This document shows positions 15,089 to 23,225 of a stretch of 34,310 nucleotides of DNA, piece by piece. The DNA lies in assembly GCA_937872405.1 (NCBI GenBank), contig CALMSP010000180.1, positions 1 through 34,310 on the forward strand, in the 5' to 3' direction. Source of the stretch: an uncultured Saprospiraceae bacterium. GTDB taxonomy: Bacteria; Bacteroidota; Bacteroidia; Chitinophagales; Saprospiraceae. The notes beneath the pieces were generated by a model, which was not told the DNA's origin, searched no databases, and worked only from the letters and a program-made list of their open reading frames with translations. How positions within the stretch are numbered: the stretch's first letter is position 1; every line of letters starts with the position of its first letter. The position numbers were made by a program, and so were the translations under genes.

Positions 15089-17740
15089 TCATGAATTATT
15101 ATGTTTGAAATACCATTTCAAACCCAGTAGTACTTGTCCGCGAAAAGATTTAAACGAATCTGTCTGTATATATACTGGATTAAAAGTTGTGAAATAGTTG
15201 TTTGACGGAATTATATTGAGTACATCATAAACTTTAATATTTAACTCAAAATTTTTAATTACTTTCTTCCGAGACAATTCAAAACTTAATGCATGATATA
15301 AATTTTTAGATTCGTTTATTTTGTTATACATAAGTTGATACCAAATTCTCCCCTGTAGCATACCTTTGTCCCACCCAATAGATGCCCTTGGCCTTAAGTA
15401 TGTATTTAAAGTCTGCGATACACTGCTTTCGCGTTGGGATAATCTTATGTCTATACCCGATGATATCCTAATGTTTTTTAATTTTAAATAGTTTACTAAA
15501 AAACTCGATGTGAATGTTTTATCTTTAATGAAGTCATCTTCCAGAAGGAGTTGCGAATTACTACCCATTACATTTATGCTGTAATTCCAAAACCTGAATT
15601 TTTCACTATAGAATAATTGAAATCTTGATTGATTGTCTTTCTCAAGAAGTTCGTAAGATTTGACTTGAAAGAAAGAATCAAAATCATAAACAGGAATTAT
15701 TTCGGATGTTTTGGGAATAAATGAAAACATCATATTGAAAAATGTTATCTCCTCTCCTATTTCAAAAGATCTAAATAGACTGAAGTTATAGGTTTCAGTT
15801 ACACCAACATCCTGAATTTCGGCACCCCCTTCCCATACACTTAATTGGCTATTTAGTGTCTGTAAATTATTTACTTGGATAACAGATGGTTGGTATAGCT
15901 TTGTGGAATAACTGGACGAAACATTCCATTTTGAGTTGATGCGATACATTAAAAGAATGTTAGGTCTGAGAAAAATATTTTCGGCATCTCCCCAGGTTGC
16001 TTTGATATTAGAATGAGAATGAATAATGCCTAATACAACCCGAAATGAATTTTTATCATACCTTGACCGGAAAGAATTCGTAAAATTGGTAAACTCCAAT
16101 TTTTCTGAACCAATAAATGGATGATCGAAATTGTAAAGAGATGAGTTAGAAAGATTTTCATTAGTTGTTTCTAAGGATATATTATATTGAATATCAACAT
16201 TTTGAATCTTTTTCCTGAGCCTGATTTGATTGTTAAAATAAGAAGATGAATAGCTACTCGTTTGATCTGTTAAAAATATAGATTTTGTAGGGTCGAATAC
16301 AAAATTTCGAGCGATACTATCTTTGCTGGAGATGTAGAGATTATCTGTGTCTTTTGTGAATGTGTTCATCCCAAAAGCCGAAAGTGTCACTCCGTTTGAA
16401 AATGTTTTGTGAAATTTATAGATAGGCGCGATAGAAAGTTGCTTCGTATAAGCATTGCTTTCATTTTCATACGAAGCACCTAAAAATGTACCATCTTCTG
16501 ATATATCCTTATTTTTCGTTGTAAATGAGACAGGAATATTTACTTCCAAATTACTTGATGAATTAAACGCAATAGATAAATTGTTATTTAATAAGACATT
16601 CCAGATATTATTAGTCGTCAGTTGAAGAAAATCTTGATTTGAAACAGTACCTGAAAAAAACTGTCGCACACTAAAAACATCTTGATTTTCAGTGCGTTTT
16701 TGAATCAATAAATTTGATTTCACACTATATTTTTCTGCAAATTTGGCATCAATAGCGGCTTTTATGTGCGTATTATTTTGAGTGAAGTAATTAGATATTT
16801 CTACATCTACATCCTGATGCATATTCATTTGTGAAAGTAGGTGATGATAACCTTTGAATAATGAATTATTTTCTACTTCTTTTATGAAGTTATTAATATC
16901 CATTTCCTTTGTATTTGTACCTCTATTAGAACTGGTAGCCACTATGCGAAAAGCGGTCTTGCTGTTGGTCTTTATCAAAGTCGTAGCAGCATCATATATA
17001 TTCTTATAGCCTCCATTGGCATATAATGTTCCTTGGTATTTATTGCTGTACTTTGCTTTTATTTTTATATCCAAAGCAAGTTCATTATCATCTTGTTTAT
17101 CTTTATAAGGTTGAAAAGAATCAGAATAGCGTTCTATTATTCTTAAATCCTCTACGCTTTCGTAATGAATAGCATCGGTAAATTCAGTATGATTACCATC
17201 GGCTATATCTTTGCCATCAATTAGTACTTTCTTGATTGGCTTATTTTGAAAAAAATATTGTGTTCCATTTACAGTAAATCCGGGAATTTTCATCATAATG
17301 TCTGAAACTGATTGTTCTGAGCCACTTTCAAATGCTTTAAGATTAAAAATAGTAGTATCACCGGATTTCTTCATCGTGTACACTTTATCTATGACCGATA
17401 TTTCCTTCAGATTGATAGATAGAGGAGTTAACTCTATGCTTTTTAAATCAATATTCGTTTGGTTACACTGCACCAGTATTTGAGTACTATTATAACCAAA
17501 TTGCGTAATATGTAATTTATAAAAACCTTTTCTGACATTATCAAATTTGAAATAGCCGGTGCTATCTGTTGTCCTAAATTGAAATAATTTCGTTGCCGTG
17601 GTATCTAAAAGCTGAATCATAATCCCTTCTTTTTGATTATCATCAGAAAGGGACACGTAGCCGCCTATTGTACAATTTTGAGCAAATAATTTGCTACTAC
17701 ATAAAAATAGGATTAATAAATATCTTAAATAATAAGTCAT
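15089..17740 (-). CDS. TonB-receptor-like outer-membrane beta-barrel protein
   Basis: The 883-residue protein has a signal peptide (to about residue 20, LFAQ), a carboxypeptidase-regulatory-like Ig domain (about 22-110: GGYVSLSDDNQKEG, GYFKFDNVRKGFYKLHITQFGY), a plug-like domain (about 120-215: SGDTTIFNL, SVSDIMMKIPGFTVNG, IKKVLIDGKDIADG), and a C-terminal barrel of about 650 residues rich in alternating aromatic strands, ending WYF-KHNNS. This layout is common among Bacteroidota transporters. It overlaps the GLPGLI gene by ATGA, so translation is coupled. The gene is distinctly richer in A and T than its surroundings, which suggests transfer from another genome. The substrate is unknown. Confidence 0.85.
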   Translation of the reverse strand: MTYYLRYLLILFLCSSKLFAQNCTIGGYVSLSDDNQKEGIMIQLLDTTATKLFQFRTTDSTGYFKFDNVRKGFYKLHITQFGYNSTQILVQCNQTNIDLKSIELTPLSINLKEISVIDKVYTMKKSGDTTIFNLKAFESGSEQSVSDIMMKIPGFTVNGTQYFFQNKPIKKVLIDGKDIADGNHTEFTDAIHYESVEDLRIIERYSDSFQPYKDKQDDNELALDIKIKAKYSNKYQGTLYANGGYKNIYDAATTLIKTNSKTAFRIVATSSNRGTNTKEMDINNFIKEVENNSLFKGYHHLLSQMNMHQDVDVEISNYFTQNNTHIKAAIDAKFAEKYSVKSNLLIQKRTENQDVFSVRQFFSGTVSNQDFLQLTTNNIWNVLLNNNLSIAFNSSSNLEVNIPVSFTTKNKDISEDGTFLGASYENESNAYTKQLSIAPIYKFHKTFSNGVTLSAFGMNTFTKDTDNLYISSKDSIARNFVFDPTKSIFLTDQTSSYSSSYFNNQIRLRKKIQNVDIQYNISLETTNENLSNSSLYNFDHPFIGSEKLEFTNFTNSFRSRYDKNSFRVVLGIIHSHSNIKATWGDAENIFLRPNILLMYRINSKWNVSSSYSTKLYQPSVIQVNNLQTLNSQLSVWEGGAEIQDVGVTETYNFSLFRSFEIGEEITFFNMMFSFIPKTSEIIPVYDFDSFFQVKSYELLEKDNQSRFQLFYSEKFRFWNYSINVMGSNSQLLLEDDFIKDKTFTSSFLVNYLKLKNIRISSGIDIRLSQRESSVSQTLNTYLRPRASIGWDKGMLQGRIWYQLMYNKINESKNLYHALSFELSRKKVIKNFELNIKVYDVLNIIPSNNYFTTFNPVYIQTDSFKSFRGQVLLGLKWYFKHNNS

Positions 17741-18462
17741 TTTTTAAACGTTATCCATTTTCCTTTTGGAGTATTTTTATCAATTATAATTGCCTTTTCC
17801 GCTCCTAAAGATCTTATTTCATCATAAGATAAGTTTATTTCCCTTTCATTTTGAACCAATTTCAGCTTAGGAACTTCTACAATCTTATTATGTATAATAA
17901 TATCTTTTGCTATCCATTTTGAATTGGGGGTTTCAAGCGATAGCACAAGTCCTGGAAGGTTAAAAACCCCATGCTGCGGACCATCTGGATAGGGTAGTTG
18001 TGGTGCAAACCAAGCCGTATAGCCCTTAGGTGAAACCGCTTTATTGCACTCCATACCTGCAATAACTTGCTTATCCTGACTTATTCTCCATTGAAAGTTA
18101 TTGCTTTCTGATATGTGGGATATTTTTTTCTCCAACCCATACCCTTCCTTATAGCGTCCGCTATGCCTGATCCAGGAATCTGCATTATAATCTTTATATA
18201 TTTCTTCAAAATTCCAAACTTCTTTGTAGTTGATATCGGGAACCGAAATAATAAAGGTACTGTCTCTTGAAAATTTGGAAAAACTCTTATAGATGTTTAA
18301 TGAATAATATGATTTTTTATTATACTCAGAAAGTTCCGGAATTTTTTCCAATATCTCAGGCGTTTGAATTGTGTATGCCTCATAAACAATAGAGAGGCTT
18401 TGGCTACTTGCCTCATAAATGGCGAAATGGAAAATGATAAATACGGTTAGAAGGTTTTTCAT
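17737..18462 (-). CDS. GLPGLI-family exported protein
   Basis: The 241-residue protein has an N-terminal signal (MKNLLTVFIIFHFAIYEASS, residues 1-20) and the family motif as FNLPGLVLSLE at residues 167-177, preceded by the typical TAWFAPQLPYPDGPQ. GLPGLI proteins occur only in Bacteroidota, usually next to a TonB-receptor-like barrel, as here; their biochemical role is not established. The gene overlaps the barrel gene by 4 bases and follows the small peptide gene by 78 bases, all on one strand. Base composition is AT-rich, as in the rest of the cassette. Confidence 0.9.
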   Translation of the reverse strand: MKNLLTVFIIFHFAIYEASSQSLSIVYEAYTIQTPEILEKIPELSEYNKKSYYSLNIYKSFSKFSRDSTFIISVPDINYKEVWNFEEIYKDYNADSWIRHSGRYKEGYGLEKKISHISESNNFQWRISQDKQVIAGMECNKAVSPKGYTAWFAPQLPYPDGPQHGVFNLPGLVLSLETPNSKWIAKDIIIHNKIVEVPKLKLVQNEREINLSYDEIRSLGAEKAIIIDKNTPKGKWITFKK

Positions 18463-18485
18463 ATTAATGTCTTTTGAGATGCTGA

Positions 18486-18515
18486 ATAGACCCTAACAAC
18501 GAAGAAAGGGCCTAT
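18486..18515 (-). other. Stem-loop between the peptide gene and the GLPGLI gene
   Basis: ATAGACCCT and AGGGCCTAT pair over 9 positions with one mismatch around a 12-base loop. No T tract follows on the minus strand, so it is more likely a processing or stability element than a terminator. It could raise the amount of peptide relative to the barrel; this is inference. Confidence 0.35.
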
Positions 18516-18540
18516 CCAGTAAAAATAAACTGTTTACGAG

Positions 18541-18795
18541 TTAATTATCACATCTAAAAAAGGCTATACCATTATCTGCGCCTTCATTATCCACAACGAT
18601 GCAATCAGAGCCATCGTTATAAATGGTATGCACACAACGCCAATTGCCATCTGGGTCATTGCCGCACTGGATAACCGTAGTTTCAATACCTTCCGGCAAA
18701 TTTAAATTATAATGTAAATTGTCATCCGCTTGAACAGGTGTGAAAGACACCGCAACAGCGAATACTAAACTGGTAATAAAAGATAATATTTTCAT
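18541..18795 (-). CDS. Small secreted four-cysteine protein, unknown function
   Basis: The 84-residue precursor starts MKILSFITSLVFAVAVSF and has a clear signal peptide ending PVQA (residue 23), leaving about 61 acidic residues. Four cysteines, in VIQCGND, NWRCVH, GSDCIVV and FFRCDN, could form two disulfides. It is the first gene of the AT-rich cassette and follows a full promoter at 18911-18939. The order peptide, GLPGLI, barrel suggests that the peptide is a substrate, ligand or effector linked to the barrel. No family is recognised. A simple exported housekeeping peptide cannot be excluded. Confidence 0.7.
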   Translation of the reverse strand: MKILSFITSLVFAVAVSFTPVQADDNLHYNLNLPEGIETTVIQCGNDPDGNWRCVHTIYNDGSDCIVVDNEGADNGIAFFRCDN

Positions 18796-18910
18796 AAATA
18801 AAAGATTTACTTTGCCCCTACTTCTTGTTCTAGGAGTTTTCGGGATCGCCTCCTGCCCGCGCTACTTTTTTACTTTGGCTCCTTCTCGAAAATAGCCGCA
18901 CTGACAGATA

Positions 18911-18939
18911 CAAAATTACCCCTTTTTGCAATACGCAAA
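18911..18939 (-). promoter_or_regulatory. Promoter of the AT-rich three-gene cassette
   Basis: On the minus strand: TTTG (18939-18936), 17 bases, TAATTTTG (18918-18911), with transcription expected near 18904, about 110 bases before the first ATG at 18795. Confidence 0.6.
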
Positions 18940-18967
18940 TCGGGCATAATCGGGCGTTTTCGGACAT

Positions 18968-19162
18968 TTACATTTTTTTCTGCTGCACCGGCTTGGGTTT
19001 GCCAAATGTTTGGTAGATGATTTCCTGTTCGGCAGGCGTAACTCTACCTTTACTCAGCACGATGCCCGCCTCCTTGAGCCAGCGATACAGGGTTTTTGCG
19101 TCAACGCCATACTCGGCGGCGATTTCTTTACGCGTTTTGGAATTTGGATTTTGGAATGACAT
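18968..19162 (-). CDS. Small helix-turn-helix protein
   Basis: From the ATG at 19162 the protein has 64 residues. Residues 7-34 (NSKTRKEIAAEYGVDAKTLYRWLKEAGI) form a homeodomain-like helix-turn-helix of the type seen in transposase N-termini and small phage-like regulators. The rest (KGRVTPAEQEIIYQTFGKPKPVQQKKM) has another short helix and a basic tail. The frame stays open to 19207 but the internal ATG matches the domain start. Its base composition is like the housekeeping genes, not like the AT-rich cassette. Five perfect 12-bp repeats lie upstream and could be its binding sites. Confidence 0.7.
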   Translation of the reverse strand: MSFQNPNSKTRKEIAAEYGVDAKTLYRWLKEAGIVLSKGRVTPAEQEIIYQTFGKPKPVQQKKM

Positions 19163-19207
19163 ATCAACACGGTTTATAGGGTTAAAGAATAATCTTTTTG
19201 AACCCAC

Positions 19208-19588
19208 ATCAGCCAGGATGCCGACGGGTTCATTTTGTGTACTCTTTGTCTAACTTTCCCTTGTATTCTCTACGGCAGTAAAATTGGCAGTAAAATTGGC
19301 AGTAAAATTGGCAGTAAAATTGGCAGTAAAATTAAAAGATATTTTAGAAAGAGGCAAGATGTATTAAAAATTTAACATCGCAGTTTGATGGCCGTATCCT
19401 TTTTAAACTTTTATCTTCATAGCTCGGTCGTGCAAAAAGATGTATGATAATTGTGTAAAAAAACGGTTGTGTTTTGGAGTGTATGATTAATATTTTTTGC
19501 TAAAATGTTAAACCTATAAAGGAAATTTTTTTTTATGTAAAACCATAATACAATACACCTAAAAAATCAAGTGATCTTTATTTTTATT
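19208..19588. other. Intergenic region with tandem repeats
   Basis: Apart from the five 12-bp repeats at 19274-19333, this stretch is AT-rich with no recognised gene or strong terminator for the cyclase gene whose 3' end borders it. Confidence 0.5.
19274..19333. repeat. Five perfect tandem copies of a 12-bp unit
   Basis: The unit is GGCAGTAAAATT (AATTTTACTGCC on the other strand). All five copies are identical and adjacent. They lie 112 bases upstream of the start of the small HTH gene, which is read on the minus strand. Confidence 0.95.
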
Positions 19589-21229
19589 TTATACGGCCAT
19601 AGCGCCCGCCAGTTCGCGCTTGACGTAGTACATGTCAATGGCGCCTTTGTTTTTGGCTTCTACCTTGCCGCGATAGAAGCATTCGAAGCGTGACGCCACC
19701 CATTGGTAAGTGGTTTGAGAGATGTTGATCTGCCCTTCTTCGCAGCTGGCTTCCATGCGCGCAGCAATGTTGACGGTATCGCCCCAGATGTCGTAGGCAA
19801 ATTTTTTTACGCCTACCACGCCTGCTACGACGGGTCCTGTGTGGACGCCAATGCGTGCCTCAAAGTAGGGCCGCCCCAAGCGGATGTTCTCTTGTTTTTG
19901 CTCGGCGAGGAACTGCTGCATTTCGAGTGCAGCGCGGATAACATTATCGGGGAAAGTAGCTTTATTGGTGAGACCGCTAGCACACATATAGGCATCGCCA
20001 ATGGTTTTAATTTTTTCAATATCAGGGTATTGCTGAATAATGAAGTCGAACGCCTTAAAGCATTTGTCCAATTCATTGACCAATTCTTCTGGGCCAAGCT
20101 TTTCGGCTATTTGAGTAAAGTTTTTGAAATCCGTGAGCAGCACCGTCACTTGTTCGAAGCGCTGGGCGCGGGCTTTGCCGTGTTGTTTTAGTTCGTCGGC
20201 AATGGGTTTGGGCAGGATGTTGAGCAGGAGATTTTCAGAATTTTCGCGCTCTTGTTCAATGATTTTGTTTTTCTCTTCTAAAGCAATTTTGGCACGGCGA
20301 CTGGAGCGGTAGCGACTAAAAAATAATAGTGCTAAAACCAACACAAATCCAGCACCAATGATCGCCAAATTGCGAATGTTTTGGCTGCGCTCATTTTCGA
20401 GTTGCAACTCTGCCAGATTGGCGCGGGTAGAAGCGAGTACGGTCTCTTTTTCTAAGGCTTCTCGCGACAATAACTTTACTTCCTCTTCTTTGGCTTGCAC
20501 CAGCGCCGCTACCTTTTCCCGTTCCTCGGATACCGTTACGAGAGCTTCTTCTTTGGCGTTAATTTCCTTTTCCACGCGCTCTCTGGCTCGCACAAGTTCG
20601 GTTTGGCGGGCCTCCAGCGCCGTCTTGTCCGTACTTAGTTGGTCTCGTTCGGATGATAGGCTGCTGATTTCACGTTCTAAGCGCGCCTTTTCCTGCGCCA
20701 ACTCGCGTTTATCTTTTTCGATCTGCGTTTTTTGCATTTCGTATTTGCGCTCTAAGTCGCTGATGCTGGTGCCCTTACCGCTAAAGTAATCGAAGGCTTC
20801 TTGATTAACTTCATAAGCCTTGCGGTAGTTGCGCTCTTTGGTGGCGAGCTTGCTGCGTTTGTTTACGCTATTGATGATGAGGTCGGAATCACCGGCCGCT
20901 TTGGCAAAATTGAGGGTGGTGCGCAGCCATACTTCGGTATTCTTGTCGTCGCGTAGGCGTTCGTAAGCATCCGCTACCAAGTAGGCAGTTTGGGCAGCCA
21001 TGCCATTATTTTTCGAATCCGAAGCCAATTGATGCGCTTGGCGGCCATAGTCCTTAGCTTTATTGGCATCTGTACGCAAGTAGTTTTGCCCCAGTTCGTA
21101 CAGCAGATTCATTCGGGTTCGGCTATCGTTGGCTTCTTTGAGCTGCTGTTCCAGTTCGTCCACTGTTTGCGCCAAGCCCATGGTGGCAATGGTGATCAAA
21201 CACAGCAGGAATATTATTTTTTTCATCAT
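19589..21229 (-). CDS. Membrane-anchored class III adenylyl cyclase
   Basis: I start the protein at ATG 21229 (546 residues) because a promoter box lies at 21276-21283 and the frame's first ATG (21355) is upstream of it. A signal-like segment (residues 1-21) is followed by helical TPR-like repeats (about 25-150), a long coiled coil (about 158-284), a membrane segment (about 286-305), and a class III catalytic domain (about 355-540). Metal-binding Asp367 (LLTDF) and Asp412 (GDAYM) are present. The specificity pair is Lys408 (IKTIGD) and Asp480 (YDIWGD), matching ATP rather than GTP, and Asn487 and Arg491 are in NIAARME. The product is therefore cAMP, with an outside sensor region. Confidence 0.92.
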   Translation of the reverse strand: MMKKIIFLLCLITIATMGLAQTVDELEQQLKEANDSRTRMNLLYELGQNYLRTDANKAKDYGRQAHQLASDSKNNGMAAQTAYLVADAYERLRDDKNTEVWLRTTLNFAKAAGDSDLIINSVNKRSKLATKERNYRKAYEVNQEAFDYFSGKGTSISDLERKYEMQKTQIEKDKRELAQEKARLEREISSLSSERDQLSTDKTALEARQTELVRARERVEKEINAKEEALVTVSEEREKVAALVQAKEEEVKLLSREALEKETVLASTRANLAELQLENERSQNIRNLAIIGAGFVLVLALLFFSRYRSSRRAKIALEEKNKIIEQERENSENLLLNILPKPIADELKQHGKARAQRFEQVTVLLTDFKNFTQIAEKLGPEELVNELDKCFKAFDFIIQQYPDIEKIKTIGDAYMCASGLTNKATFPDNVIRAALEMQQFLAEQKQENIRLGRPYFEARIGVHTGPVVAGVVGVKKFAYDIWGDTVNIAARMEASCEEGQINISQTTYQWVASRFECFYRGKVEAKNKGAIDMYYVKRELAGAMAV

Positions 21230-21275
21230 GCAAAACCGTTTGTAAGAAGTTGGCTGACATAAGAACGCAATAATC

Positions 21276-21283
21276 CAAAAATA
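21276..21283 (-). promoter_or_regulatory. -7 box of the adenylyl cyclase gene
   Basis: On the minus strand: TATTTTTG, fitting TAnnTTTG, about 47 bases before the preferred ATG at 21229. A TTTG element at the right spacing is not seen. Confidence 0.45.
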
Positions 21284-21387
21284 GTTACACCCTTGTAGCA
21301 GGTAATACGGCAATAAAAATACGAATTCTGCGCGATTACTGGTAGCAATCGGCAAAACCTTTGTGAGAAGCTACTGTTAGTTTGTCC

Positions 21388-22101
21388 ATGCAACATTCAC
21401 AAATTGTAACCATCACTTTTTTTCGATATCATGGCTTCTTGCCACGTTGGCGGGCCTTCGGGCGAATGGGGCGCGCCGTAGCAGCCATGCAGGGCATTCC
21501 TGGGCTTAGTTTTGGCCGGATGCTGGGCAGCGGCGGCGATAAAGGGTTCAGCATCTGGCCAAACTGGGGGGTGTATGGGCTACTGGCGGTTTGGGAATCT
21601 GAAGCAGCGGCACAGGCGTACTTTGCATCGGATGCTTTTTTTGCGGCATGTAGCGCCTCCAGTACAGAACGCTGGACCGTTTATATGCGTACCTACAAAG
21701 TACACGGCGCTTGGGATGGCATGATTCCTTTTCAAATCACGGCTCCTGCCGAAACTGCGCAACCCATTGGCGTGCTCACGCGGGCGACCATTCACGCGCA
21801 TCATCTATGGCGTTTTTGGCGCTTTGTGCCGTCGGTGAGTCGCTCGGCCGTGCAACGTGAAGGGCTTATTTTTTCAATAGGCATCGGCGAGTTGCCGCTT
21901 ATCCAACAAGCCACGTTTAGCCTTTGGACAGACAGCCTCGCCATGCAGCGCTACGCTTATCAAAGCCCGCACCACAGTGCCGTTGTGCGCAAAACACGCG
22001 AATTGGGTTGGTACAAGGAAGAACTTTTTGCGCGCTTCGTGCCGTATAAAACGGAAGGCAACTGGGAGGGTATCAATCCGCTTCAAGACTACTTACAATA
22101 A
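21388..22101 (+). CDS. Spheroidene monooxygenase-like (CrtA-like) protein
   Basis: The 237-residue protein matches the CrtA family along its length: QIVTITFFRYHG (residues 5-16), GLSFGRMLGSGGDKGFSIWPNWGVYGLLAVWES, LTRATIHAHHLWRFWRFVPSVS, FSIGIGELPLIQQATFSLW and the C-terminal WYKEELFARF and GNWEGINPL. CrtA introduces keto groups into carotenoids and is heme-dependent. The start at ATG 21388 fits the family; a TTG two codons earlier is possible. No other carotenoid genes are nearby, so whether it acts on a carotenoid or on another lipid is open. A weak hairpin terminator follows at 22135-22154. Confidence 0.85.
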   Translation: MQHSQIVTITFFRYHGFLPRWRAFGRMGRAVAAMQGIPGLSFGRMLGSGGDKGFSIWPNWGVYGLLAVWESEAAAQAYFASDAFFAACSASSTERWTVYMRTYKVHGAWDGMIPFQITAPAETAQPIGVLTRATIHAHHLWRFWRFVPSVSRSAVQREGLIFSIGIGELPLIQQATFSLWTDSLAMQRYAYQSPHHSAVVRKTRELGWYKEELFARFVPYKTEGNWEGINPLQDYLQ

Positions 22102-22134
22102 GCTAATTCTGTCGAAAGCCGATTCGTAATTGCA

Positions 22135-22154
22135 GTGCGTAAGCCGCATTTTTT
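22135..22154 (+). terminator. Weak hairpin terminator after the CrtA-like gene
   Basis: GTGCG and CGCAT form a short stem around five bases, followed by six Ts. The stem is short, so the call is tentative. Confidence 0.35.
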
Positions 22155-22301
22155 ATAATATTGTGGCAGCATTTCGATTTCTTAGTTGCGGATCAGTTAT
22201 GATTTTTTCTAAATTCATAATGCATTTTCAATCAATACTTTGTAAAATTAATTTTAGAATAAAATAATTTGTTACTATATTCATTCAAAAAACAACCAAC
22301 T

Positions 22302-23219
22302 ATGGCGATTTCCTGGCAAGGGGTCTATCCGGCCATTACAACCAAATTTACATCCGATGGTGCGCTGGACATATCCGCTTTTCTAAACAATATTCAAGCG
22401 CAGATAGACGCTGGCATTGACGGGCTAATCATTGGCGGCTCGCTGGGCGAATCCAGTACGATTAGCCATGACGAACGTATTCAGCTACTGCAGGTCACGC
22501 TTGATTTTGTAAAAAACCGCATACCGGTACTGGTCAACATCGCGGAAGGCGCTACGCATCAGGCTGTGGCGCTGGCCCAACGTGCGCAGGACAATGGCGC
22601 TGCTGGGCTTATGGTGTTGCCCCCCATGATGTACCGACCAACCGATCGGGAAACAATGGATTTTTTTAAAACCATTGCCATGAGTACCGATTTACCTATC
22701 CTAATTTATAACAATCCGGTGGATTATAAGGTAGAAGTCACGCCAGCGATGTTTGAAATATTATTACAATATGACAACATTCAAGCGGTTAAGGAGAGTA
22801 CCCGCGATGTATCGAATGTAACCCGACTGCTCAATCACTTTGGCGAGCGCCTAAAAATTCTTTGTGGCGTGGACACGATCGCGCTCGAAAGCCTACTCGT
22901 GGGTGCACATGGTTGGGTAGCAGGGCTGGTGGCAGCATTCCCCCGCGAAACCGTTGCGATTTATCGGTTGGTAAAGGCTGGCCGTATCCCCGAAGCCATT
23001 GCCATTCACCGCTGGTTTCTGCCTATTCTGGAGTTAGACATCAGCCCGCAGTTGGTGCAAAATATTAAATTGGCGGAAGTTATGACTGGGCTTGGTACCG
23101 AGCACATGCGTCCGCCGCGCCAGCCGCTTATTGGCAAAGAACGAGCGCGCGTGCTTGCAATTTTGGAAGCCGGCTTAGATACGCGCCCTACATTGCCATC
23201 TAATCTACCCAATGCCTGA
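22302..23219 (+). CDS. DapA/NAL-superfamily aldolase or lyase
   Basis: The 305-residue protein has the N-acetylneuraminate lyase / dihydrodipicolinate synthase barrel. Schiff-base Lys164 is in QAVKEST, the catalytic Tyr136 in ILIYNNPVD, and the substrate loop is GGSLGESSTI (residues 45-54). True DapA has two Thr in the GTTGE loop; here they are Ser47 and Leu48, so it is probably not the lysine enzyme but a related class I aldolase or dehydratase acting on another 2-keto acid. The first in-frame start, TTG at 22269, is less likely. The glycosyltransferase gene follows after 6 bases, so the two are cotranscribed. Confidence 0.88.
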   Translation: MAISWQGVYPAITTKFTSDGALDISAFLNNIQAQIDAGIDGLIIGGSLGESSTISHDERIQLLQVTLDFVKNRIPVLVNIAEGATHQAVALAQRAQDNGAAGLMVLPPMMYRPTDRETMDFFKTIAMSTDLPILIYNNPVDYKVEVTPAMFEILLQYDNIQAVKESTRDVSNVTRLLNHFGERLKILCGVDTIALESLLVGAHGWVAGLVAAFPRETVAIYRLVKAGRIPEAIAIHRWFLPILELDISPQLVQNIKLAEVMTGLGTEHMRPPRQPLIGKERARVLAILEAGLDTRPTLPSNLPNA

Positions 23220-23225
23220 GAGCTT

